64,000 bases of DNA from an uncultured Akkermansia sp. (GTDB lineage: Bacteria > Verrucomicrobiota > Verrucomicrobiia > Verrucomicrobiales > Akkermansiaceae), in contig CAJKMG010000012.1 of assembly GCA_905200945.1 (NCBI GenBank), positions 1 to 64,000 on the forward strand, in the 5' to 3' direction. The first letter of the stretch is position 1. Each line of letters starts with the position of its first letter. Below the pieces are notes generated by a model. The model was not told the DNA's origin. It searched no databases and was given only the letters and a program-made list of their open reading frames with translations. Position numbers and translations under genes: made by a program. Of the stretch, positions 7,901 through 14,233 are shown piece by piece.

Positions 7901-10614
7901 GCACTCTTGCATACGATGACAAGGGGCGCCTTATCAGGGAACAGCTGGCGGACATGGCGCCGACGCTCTACGCCTATGATGCCTTTGGGAACAGGACAAG
8001 GGCAATCGTCGCCCTGGAGGATGAACCGACCATCCTGAACTCCCGCATTACTGACTACGCTTATGTGGCCGAGAGCCGTGAAGACGGCATCTACAGACTT
8101 GTTTCCATAACAAGTTATACTTCTTCAGGTACTCCCGTTCTTCAAAAGCAGGCGGCCCTGCTCTCTGCTTTGAGTTCTGTTCTTGCCGGCAAAACCGTCA
8201 TGACGGATCCCCGCGGCCATGATACCGTGGAGTGGACGGAGTATGGCGGCGGTTCTGTCCGCCTGCAGAAGAAAACCGTGCCCGGCGTCGAGAGCGTTGC
8301 CCTCACGCGCGTCGTGGACGGATTCACGACGGCGGTTACGGGCTTTGACGGCGCGACCGCCCGCCGGCAGCGCACTTATACGGAAACGGGCATCACCTAT
8401 GCGGACACAGATGTGCGCGGTAACGTCTTTACCGCCGTCTGCGACATCGCCGGCCGCATCATTTCCGGCACGGATGCCGCGGGCAACACGACTACCTACG
8501 CTTATGCCCAGCCCTTTGATCTGCCTACCTGCGTTACCAATGCCCTTGGTAAAACGGCCTGTTCCGTTTATGATATCCGGGGCCGCAAGGAAGCCGAATG
8601 GGGGACGGCCATACAGCCCGCCGTATACGCTTATGACGCCGCCGGCCATATGGTGAGCCTTTCCACCTTCCGTGATCCCGGGGATGTCATCACTACTGAT
8701 CCCCGCCTCCGGACGGATGGGGACATCACCACCTGGACGTACGATGTCGCTACGGGGCTGGTTGTCCGCAAAACCTATGCCAATGCCACCCATGTGGATA
8801 CCGCTTACGATGCGCTCAACCGCGTTTCCGCTACGACGGACGCGCGGGGAACCGTTGCCTCCCGCTCCTACGCCCCCCTTACCGGGGAGCTTACCTCCAT
8901 TACCTTTAATGACGACGGTTTTACCCCCTCCATCAGCAGCCGCTACAATCATCTGGGGCAGCTGACGCAAATTGAAGACGCTTCCGGAACGCGCACGTTC
9001 ACGTACAACCAGTATAACGAACAGGAAACGGAAACGACGGCTGGCCTTGCGGCAAGCGTCTTGACCCTCCGCCGTGACGGAGTGGGGCGGCCCGCGGGCT
9101 ACTGCCTGGACTATGCGGGCGCCGCCGCCTTGCAGACGGCATGGGGCCATGACGCCTTCGGAAGGCTTTCCACCGTCTCGCTGAACGCCGTCGGGAAGCC
9201 CTTCACCTACGGCTACAATGCGGAAAACGGCCTGCTGGACACTCTTGATTACCCCAACACCCTGAAACGGTGGCGCACTTTGGAAGAAAAGCGCGACCTC
9301 CCGGTGAAGATTGACTACCTGCGCCCCGGCAGCGCCAACTACCCGGCCAAAACCGACTACTCTTACGATGTGCTGGGGCGTCCCGTCACGAAGAAAGACT
9401 ATTTCAACACGTCCGCGCCCGACCTCACCCACGCCTACGCCTACAATGACAGGAATGAGCTTGTGAGCGACGCGATGAGCCGGGGCGGTACATACAGCTA
9501 CTCCTACGATAACATCGGCAACCGCACAACCTCCCGGGAGGGAACGGATTCCCTTCCCACTACATACGTTGCCAACCGGGTCAATCAATACACGGATATC
9601 ACCGAAGGTGAGGAGGCTCCTTTTGTGCCGAATTATGACGCCGACGGCAACCAGACGAAGATTCAGACGTCCACGGGAGAATGGGAAGCCGCCTACAACG
9701 CGTTGAATCAGGCGGTCAGCTTCATACAGGGGGACAGGCGTATTGAATGCGTATACGATTATCTGAACAGGCGGGTAGAAAAATCCGTCTATGAAGGAGA
9801 ATCGCTCATGTCAAGGAAACGGTTCATCTATCACGGCTACCTGCAAATCGCGGAACTGGATGCTGCGGACGCTTCGGAATCCGCTGAACCCGTCCTGTGT
9901 AAAACGTACCTGTGGGATCCCCTGGAACCGGCAGCCACGCGCATTTTGGCGATGAGCGTCTTCGATGAAACGGGCACCTGTGTGGAAGACCTGTACTTTA
10001 CGCACGACGCCTTGAAGAACACGACGGCCCTCTTCGGCATCCTGGCAGGCCGCCGTGCGCTGTACGAATACGGCCCTTACGGCTCCACCGTCAAGATGGA
10101 AGGTAATGCCGCCGAGGTGAATCCCTTCCGATTCTCCAGCGAGTATTTCGATAAGGAAACCGGGCTTGTGCAGTATAATTTTAGATATTACAATCCGAAG
10201 GATGGGAGATGGATCAGCAGGGATCTTATTAATTTAATTGATTTCAGAATAAATATTTCTAATTATTTTAATATTGTTGGGTTTAATAAAAATTTGATTG
10301 ATAAAAACAACAATCAATATTCATTTATTTCTAATAAATTTTATTTGATTGATAAATATGGTCTTTTTGGTTGGCTGGGAGTTGTGGGTTTAGTCCTTGG
10401 CGTAGGACTATTCATATATGCATTGAAAAAACTAGCCGATTCTGTTGATGAAGAGAAGAAAACGGCCGAGGATGCTCAAGACGCATATGATCGTGGAGAT
10501 TATGATGAATGGGCAAAATGCTGTGACAAGTTGCAAGAAAAAAGAAGAGAAAAATGTAAAAAAGCTGCAGAAGCTGCTGAAAAAGGATTAAAACTTTTAA
10601 AGCCAAGAAGATAA
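4969..10614 (+). CDS. RHS/YD-repeat protein with variable C-terminal tip
   Basis: 1881 residues. Residues 1-140 form a beta-rich domain without signal peptide; a VDDNGSLTVDG stretch recalls PA14-like folds. Residues about 157-222 are a Ser/Gly/Glu linker with repeated PCxC cysteine motifs. From about 230 to 1700 runs a long series of YD repeats (YDAFGNRT, YDALNRVS, YDVLGRPV, YDNIGNRT). The RHS core ends at FRYYNPKDGRWISRD (residues about 1737-1751). The last about 127 residues switch abruptly to AT-rich codons, typical of an exchanged toxin tip. This tip has one membrane helix (GVVGLVLGVGLFIYAL) and a Lys/Glu-rich helical end. In RHS proteins the core forms a shell around the C-terminal effector. 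Effector activity here is inferred from architecture only. A downstream membrane protein is the likely immunity partner. Confidence 0.9.
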   Translation: MKDQQVQRHADSLPDNSLTASGGGPAPFDKEAGAFSGSWDWGIVVDPLGPGETAECRLMLGVDDNGSLTVDGEGIFIPGEGKYHGGSYRERSLSFPIEPGPHRVHMTYENVAVPPEWTNLAILNYSIEVLVSDGTSSSSYQPDEGYPEPVSTEDEGEDVPCECGEEAAGGNGSQSSSSSPCPEEDNGEGDNGEDGAPCTCENNEGGSSSSSARGARSSSTLYGSSTAGRRVVARTLKTEMIWRTNFGSFRGMTGLPQGLLEMVGYTFSAELWSPRALHYWHPMTREIISAPSSGIGANTAFQIRSGGTAINYYCYADGDGSRVDSVAPIAGSAKRGGSAWFGRRSASPARAGEFCLSIRSNAGNTVNYTAGAASSLKYATGYTAKNGAAYTREEFDGKLDIVRASDGSIRQIWNLWDGLANIENVTESGYRIALYLPEQVGGKDSSTGLYSVTGDPFKTFTITGDAAAGRLSVTEQTAGRAPYTTRYWQGADGAWNMAQGEGEDAIFTLKEKQIVSPGTWKLITTIQRGENGAPISRVCETYAVTRNGNLCTSRIEGYGTDYARETTYEYTGMGKIAKETAPDGSVKTWAYDRFGREIVSSVPWAEAGDKVTYTTYRDQTQADPDILTQWVTLTATAAELWRADYTYVEKNHVRRVEKRTTALGEENVRLEVKESWLGTAPNVYARGRLKMKQGMDGIQTHYFYEETDRYGALYKVTAETRIAGESVPGLSSRKVTYVSGQGNNMRYEQYARLADGAWSMTDASSYEYDVENRWVKRTRANGRVYERMMTCCGPLWERDENGVTTSYSYNTARQLVETIRSAVTDGETMITPETITSYTRDALGKITSLRRDAGPMTTVESREYDLLGRLIRETDILGRTTVRSYSGDGLVETVTTPAGATFITRKSPSGTVVRRYGTGQQDILYTVEATAEGIRTTEAVPGGEGGEPRVVTGSSTVNGFGELVRIAAANTLNGENVRTLAYDDKGRLIREQLADMAPTLYAYDAFGNRTRAIVALEDEPTILNSRITDYAYVAESREDGIYRLVSITSYTSSGTPVLQKQAALLSALSSVLAGKTVMTDPRGHDTVEWTEYGGGSVRLQKKTVPGVESVALTRVVDGFTTAVTGFDGATARRQRTYTETGITYADTDVRGNVFTAVCDIAGRIISGTDAAGNTTTYAYAQPFDLPTCVTNALGKTACSVYDIRGRKEAEWGTAIQPAVYAYDAAGHMVSLSTFRDPGDVITTDPRLRTDGDITTWTYDVATGLVVRKTYANATHVDTAYDALNRVSATTDARGTVASRSYAPLTGELTSITFNDDGFTPSISSRYNHLGQLTQIEDASGTRTFTYNQYNEQETETTAGLAASVLTLRRDGVGRPAGYCLDYAGAAALQTAWGHDAFGRLSTVSLNAVGKPFTYGYNAENGLLDTLDYPNTLKRWRTLEEKRDLPVKIDYLRPGSANYPAKTDYSYDVLGRPVTKKDYFNTSAPDLTHAYAYNDRNELVSDAMSRGGTYSYSYDNIGNRTTSREGTDSLPTTYVANRVNQYTDITEGEEAPFVPNYDADGNQTKIQTSTGEWEAAYNALNQAVSFIQGDRRIECVYDYLNRRVEKSVYEGESLMSRKRFIYHGYLQIAELDAADASESAEPVLCKTYLWDPLEPAATRILAMSVFDETGTCVEDLYFTHDALKNTTALFGILAGRRALYEYGPYGSTVKMEGNAAEVNPFRFSSEYFDKETGLVQYNFRYYNPKDGRWISRDLINLIDFRINISNYFNIVGFNKNLIDKNNNQYSFISNKFYLIDKYGLFGWLGVVGLVLGVGLFIYALKKLADSVDEEKKTAEDAQDAYDRGDYDEWAKCCDKLQEKRREKCKKAAEAAEKGLKLLKPRR
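9782..9954 (+). repeat. RHS core segment duplicated at 13323-13497
   Basis: This stretch inside the RHS core coding region recurs in the same orientation 3.54 kb downstream. By eye there are about six mismatches and one 2-bp indel over roughly 173 bp. It is the donor side of the displaced RHS fragment and a possible substrate for homologous recombination. Confidence 0.9.
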
Positions 10615-10640
10615 TTTAATATAAATATTGTAAATATTTA

Positions 10641-11018
10641 ATGAAAAAACAAATTATTGTCAATGTTTTTTTTGCAGTAATTGCATTTATATCTATATTG
10701 TATCTATATTACTATATTGACCTATTATCTATAATTAAAATAAAAAATCCATTAAAAATACAATACGTAAATTTATTTACGCTATACTCAATACTTTTGA
10801 TTCTTTTTATTGTTTCGTTTTTTATAAAAATTAAGAAAATATGTCTCATTTTTTTAATTATTCTTTGCATTTTTAATATACTTATAGTTTTTGCTTTAGA
10901 GATATTTCCAATAGAAACAATCAATGTTATTATGTTTTCATATATGATATTTTTTGCATGTTTTTCAATAATTAATTTTGTCTATAGTTTTCATGATACT
11001 CTATATAATTCCGTATAG
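10641..11018 (+). CDS. Small four-TM membrane protein, candidate immunity to the RHS tip
   Basis: 125 residues, very AT-rich, with four hydrophobic segments (about residues 6-28, 45-62, 68-85, 95-117) separated by short Lys-rich loops. It starts 26 bases after the RHS stop on the same strand, the standard place for an immunity gene. An integral membrane partner fits a tip that itself carries a membrane helix. No family is recognised. The immunity role is inferred from position, size and topology. Confidence 0.6.
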   Translation: MKKQIIVNVFFAVIAFISILYLYYYIDLLSIIKIKNPLKIQYVNLFTLYSILLILFIVSFFIKIKKICLIFLIILCIFNILIVFALEIFPIETINVIMFSYMIFFACFSIINFVYSFHDTLYNSV

Positions 11019-11305
11019 AAAGAATATCAGATTCATCTCATCGTTCCTATGTTAATGGAGTTGGAGGCAGATATGGAGTATGGGGTTCTCAAGCAGTCCC
11101 ATGGGTTTATGCGCATGAAGCCGGCCATCTTATGGGACTGCCCGACGATTATCAGGATGTTACCAATTCAGATGGCACCGTAACTTCCGTTCCTAACGCA
11201 GGACATGAAGGACATATGATGGGGGAATATGGAGGAAGCGTCAATCAACATGAAATAGATGCTATTTTAAAAAATGTCGAATGCCCATGCGATGAAAATC
11301 AATAA
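11009..11305 (+). pseudogene. Orphan metzincin-type metallopeptidase toxin tail
   Basis: An open frame without a start of its own runs from just after a stop at 11006 to TAA at 11303. It carries HEAGHLMGLPD at 11114-11146, which matches the zinc-binding metzincin motif HExxHxxGxxD, followed by a Met-containing turn GHMMGEYGG. The N-terminal part of the domain and any RHS core are missing, so it is read as a displaced RHS or polymorphic-toxin tip left behind when a newer tip was joined to the core. The next gene starts inside its last codons, as expected of a toxin/immunity pair. Confidence 0.7.
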
Positions 11306-11684
11306 ATATATTTCAATAGTCTTTATCATTTTATTTTCAATATTATTAGCTGATTGTGCAATATCAGAAGAAAATAAAAATCAACATATGGAGCCAGATC
11401 GGATTATCTTGAGAGATCTGACTAAAAATTTACAAATTATTGTAACATTTGGTCATCCATCCCGGAGAACACAAGAAATTATACTTAAAGAAAATCAGCC
11501 TGTAAATTTCTTTGGCATCGATTTTGTTTTGCGTAAAGGTATTTTATACGCGAAACGAGATAAAGAAGAGAAGACCTTTCTTTCGCCCGGGTCATATTAT
11601 ATGAATATATCTCCCATAAAGGGGACATGGGTGTCAGGTAAGACATTTATTCCTTTTGAGGGGAAACATCATCCCAAACAATAA
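11292..11684 (+). CDS. Putative lipoprotein, candidate immunity to the metallopeptidase tip
   Basis: 130 residues from the ATG at 11292. An N-terminal signal (MKINKYISIVFIILFSILLA) ends at a Cys in LADC, a lipoprotein-like site although Asp at -1 is unusual. The mature part is about 110 residues, probably beta-rich, with no recognised family. The start codon lies inside the last codons of the metzincin tail (14-bp overlap), a strong sign of a two-gene cassette. A periplasmic lipoprotein would suit protection against a peptidase acting in the periplasm. This is inference. Confidence 0.6.
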   Translation: MKINKYISIVFIILFSILLADCAISEENKNQHMEPDRIILRDLTKNLQIIVTFGHPSRRTQEIILKENQPVNFFGIDFVLRKGILYAKRDKEEKTFLSPGSYYMNISPIKGTWVSGKTFIPFEGKHHPKQ

Positions 11685-11831
11685 TTGTCATGAATATAAA
11701 TTTCATGCTAATTATTTAATTTTGTAAACAGGATTAATATTTTTTTCTGATTCCGTTATTTAATTGTTCTTTATCTGTTGTGTAATATCATTTTAAATAT
11801 GGTGATTCTTTAGATATAAATGGAATATTAG
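11685..11831. other. AT-rich spacer between tip cassettes
   Basis: 147 bases of very AT-rich DNA with stops in all frames and no recognisable gene or hairpin of note. It separates the metallopeptidase cassette from the papain-like cassette and probably contains a scar of past recombination. Confidence 0.4.
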
Positions 11832-12421
11832 AAATTTTACCGGCGGGTAAACGAATGGCATCTTGATTTTTTCGTCAAGAACAATACATGCCTGTACTCT
11901 GATACGCTTGGCCTTTCTGAAGATGCTGAAACGGAATGTTGCAAGGATGGTGTAAAATACTCTAAAATTGCGGATGACGCAGGAAGGGAATGCTGCGAAT
12001 ATGAAATACAGGAAATTTTTATTCTGGTTAAACCATGCAGCTACTGGTCAGGAAATGTAGGACATGCTTGGGTCAAAACGCCCAATATGCAGAGAGGCCT
12101 CTACCCCGGAAGTTGGCACAAAGGCGCTTTAGGCGTTGGAGCCGGAAAAATTCAGGATGATGCCTCCAATGTGGAAATTCCTACACTTATAAAGCCTGTC
12201 CTGAGTCAGTAAATAAAGTTGAAAAACAGATCCGGGAAGATGAAAAGAATGTCCCTCAATATTCACTATACAACTCGGGAGCAAGAAATTGCTGCGGATG
12301 GGCGTGTGAAATCGTGGAAGGAGCTGGTTTTGTAGCCCCGTTTGCCCCCGATACTTCTCTTCTGGCTCCAGCACCTCAAGGGCATAGAGGCTATGGCGAA
12401 GGAAGAGTGCCTTGCAAATAA
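11832..12421 (+). pseudogene. Orphan, frameshifted papain-like RHS toxin tail
   Basis: Two overlapping frames together make one domain. The first (from 11832) begins with HLDFFVKNNTCLYSDTLGL, the recognisable end of an RHS core (compare YGFVKNNP...DPLGL), then a Cys-rich region and GHAWVKT with a likely catalytic His (12063). It stops at about 12210. The second frame continues the domain from about 12190 (YKACPESVNKVEKQI), including ARNCCGWAC with a likely catalytic Cys at 12290 or 12293, and ends at TAA 12419. The His-before-Cys order fits a permuted papain/LRAT-like amidase fold. The shift lies between about 12150 and 12195, so this tip is dead unless recoded. Confidence 0.65.
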
Positions 12422-12450
12422 ACAAAAAGGGAATTAATAATTTATTTAAG

Positions 12451-12864
12451 ATGAAAAAGAAAATGTGGATCGTCATAGGAATAGCCGCTCTTTACTTCAT
12501 TTATTTACCGTTCTCCCTCTTCTGGTCGGGTATAGATACGGGAAACGGTATGAAGAGGAGTGTAACTCTGTTGAAAACAGTGAAAAAGGATTTGGAGCTC
12601 CATAAGATATTTGCCCGGCATGGAATGAAATTAACAGGCGATGGAGCTTCCTGGAGAGGTAAAACTTGTGAGATCTGGTTCGTTGTCGAAGACGGAACGA
12701 ATGCCCGGATTCCTCCGGAAGTTGAGGAGTATCTGTTAAACAACCCTGACCTTGTGAAAGGCTGCCGTATCGAAGTGCAAATCAAAATTCCCCCTGAATC
12801 AAAAGAAGAGCCTTACAGGGTTTATTGCGAAAAAATATATTTTCCATGGAGACTTTTCTATTAG
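12451..12864 (+). CDS. Membrane-anchored small protein, candidate immunity to the papain-like tip
   Basis: 137 residues from MKKKMW; an in-frame TTG at 12412 would add 13 residues and overlap the toxin tail. One N-terminal membrane segment (residues about 4-25) acts as signal anchor, leaving a soluble outward domain of about 110 residues with a conserved-looking GASWRGKTCEIWF stretch. No family is recognised. It sits directly after the papain-like tail, so an immunity role is inferred. The frame is intact even though the toxin is frameshifted, which is common for immunity genes kept as defence. Confidence 0.55.
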   Translation: MKKKMWIVIGIAALYFIYLPFSLFWSGIDTGNGMKRSVTLLKTVKKDLELHKIFARHGMKLTGDGASWRGKTCEIWFVVEDGTNARIPPEVEEYLLNNPDLVKGCRIEVQIKIPPESKEEPYRVYCEKIYFPWRLFY

Positions 12865-12936
12865 ATAAATGCGGAATTATGTTCCCTATTTCTACGGGAA
12901 TCGCTCTTTTTGGTTCATCTTTTTCTAATTCTTGAT

Positions 12937-13002
12937 GGATGGAGCCATATGTTCTCGTTGCCGGCTAACTTCCTGCGGCAACTGATGAAAGAAGTGGTAT
13001 AA
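12937..13002 (+). pseudogene. Possible last codons of another lost toxin tip
   Basis: A frame reading GWSHMFSLPANFLRQLMKEVV before TAA at 13000 looks like a protein C-terminus, with GC-richer codons than the flanking spacer. It lies 29 bases before the next small membrane-protein gene, where a toxin end would be expected. Only about 22 residues remain, so the call is tentative. Confidence 0.3.
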
Positions 13003-13031
13003 AATGATTTCAGCATACGCCATCATTAATC

Positions 13032-13295
13032 ATGAAATCTTACACTCCTTCACTCATCGGATGGATAGCGCTGTTTCCTATAGCTTGTGTAACACTATTC
13101 GGCAAAAACATTAGCTTTCCTGTCTCTCTATCTATAACATTAGGATTGGCAATGTTCATCGGTCAATTTACAAGCCTGTTTTGGGGATTGTGTGGTATCA
13201 TCGTGAAGCCGAACAGAAAAGACGATCTTATTGCGCTTATGTTGTCGGGTACATGGCTTGCCATCATGACCATAGGGTTCGCGATAGGTTCTTAA
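13032..13295 (+). CDS. Small membrane protein, orphan immunity candidate
   Basis: 87 residues with three hydrophobic segments (about 7-23, 30-58, 66-86) and a short polar loop KPNRKDD. No family recognised. It lies between the traces of a lost toxin end and the duplicated RHS core fragment. By analogy with the preceding cassettes it could be an immunity gene whose toxin has been deleted. No ribosome binding site is visible. Confidence 0.5.
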   Translation: MKSYTPSLIGWIALFPIACVTLFGKNISFPVSLSITLGLAMFIGQFTSLFWGLCGIIVKPNRKDDLIALMLSGTWLAIMTIGFAIGS

Positions 13296-13322
13296 CACGA
13301 AATAGCTAGCAAAATTTTTATT

Positions 13323-13640
13323 AATCCGTCTATGAAGGGGAAGCGCTCATGTCAAGGAAACGGTTCATCTATCACGGCTACCTGCAAATCGCGGAACTGG
13401 ATGCTGCGGACGCTTCGGAATCCGCTGAACCCGTCCTGCGTAAAACGCACCTGTGGGATCTCCCCTGGAACCGGTAGCCACGCGCATCTTGGCGATGGGG
13501 ATCTATTCGAAGGAACAAACAAGGTATCTGATTCTTCAGCGAATATTCGAATGCTTAGATGAGGAAACCTGATTCGCGTTATATCATTCCGCGTATGACA
13601 GATGGCGACAGGTTCTTGATACAGTGGGTATAAGTCCGCC
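13323..13640 (+). pseudogene. Decayed second copy of the RHS core 3' end
   Basis: Bases 13323-13497 copy 9782-9954 (core region RKRFIYHGYLQIAELDAAD) with about six mismatches and a 2-bp insertion that breaks the frame. After a deletion, 13529-13640 resembles a diverged version of the core end (FSSEYFDEETG...RYYNPTDGRW) with several stops. It is the remnant of an earlier full-length RHS gene end or of a recombination event, and marks the distal limit of the tip array. Confidence 0.75.
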
Positions 13641-13819
13641 TAGGTTTCAGAGGATAAACACTAAGTCATTAAACAATAAGGCAGGACATGCCTGTGAAAA
13701 ACGATAACGTCTACCATGAAGGATGATCGTCCGGAGGGCCTCACCAGAGCAGATGAAAATGTTTCCTGTAACGGTTTTGCAATAGGGGGGCAGGCTTTTC
13801 TGTACGGACCATCATATAA

Positions 13820-13854
13820 ACCCGCACATCATCAAAATTTGTGCGGGTCTTTTG
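13820..13854. terminator. Bidirectional terminator between RHS island and tRNA-Gly
   Basis: The stem ACCCGCACA/TGTGCGGGT (13820-13828 with 13840-13848) is followed by TCTTTT on the plus strand and by TTTATATG on the minus strand. It would stop transcripts leaving the island and the tRNA transcript from the other side. Confidence 0.75.
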
Positions 13855-13866
13855 CTATAAAAAAGT

Positions 13867-13941
13867 TGGAGCGGATGATGGGATTCGAACCCACGACATC
13901 AACCTTGGCAAGGTTGCGCTCTACCCCTGAGCTACATCCGC
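13867..13941 (-). tRNA. tRNA-Gly (GCC)
   Basis: The minus strand folds into a complete cloverleaf: acceptor GCGGATG/CATCCGC, D arm GCTCAGGGGTAGAGC, anticodon stem CAACC/GGTTG with loop TTGCCAA (anticodon GCC, Gly), T arm GTGGGTTCGAATCCCAT, and an encoded CCA end at 13867-13869. It forms the right border of the RHS island. tRNA ends are common integration sites, but no integrase or attachment repeat was seen here. Confidence 0.95.
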
Positions 13942-14155
13942 TTTAAATGACTGGAGCCTTACAGCGTCCGTGTGCCGAGAAGTATATAAGGTTTTTCGGT
14001 CTTGGCAAGATTTTTTTAGAGAAAAAATCCTGTTTTCCCGGAATACATATGTCGGCGCCGGGGTGGGGACGCAGCAGAAGAAAGTGTTCTGGTCTGCGAT
14101 GCGTGTTGCTCCGTTCCTTGTGGATGCCGTTTTTGGGAAAACGGTGGAGGGGTAC

Positions 14156-14213
14156 ATAAAAACGGGATTGTTCCGTAAAGGCCCGTTTGGGCCTGCCGTG
14201 GAACAATCCCGTT
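14156..14213 (-). terminator. Intrinsic terminator of proS
   Basis: A perfect 14-bp stem AACGGGATTGTTCC/GGAACAATCCCGTT with an inner GGCCC/GGGCC helix lies 21 bases beyond the proS stop. On the minus strand it is followed by TTTTTAT. The 215 bases between it and tRNA-Gly hold no convincing gene. Confidence 0.85.
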
Positions 14214-14233
14214 GAAAGGGACCATCAGAGGGC

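Noticed and set aside
4969..13940. Prophage or integrative element ending in tRNA-Gly
   Set aside because: No integrase, transposase, phage structural gene or repeat of the tRNA 3' end at the left side was found. The island is better explained by RHS tip exchange.
13716..13946. A 76-codon plus-strand gene running into the tRNA
   Set aside because: It overlaps the terminator and reads through tRNA-Gly antisense, so it is chance.
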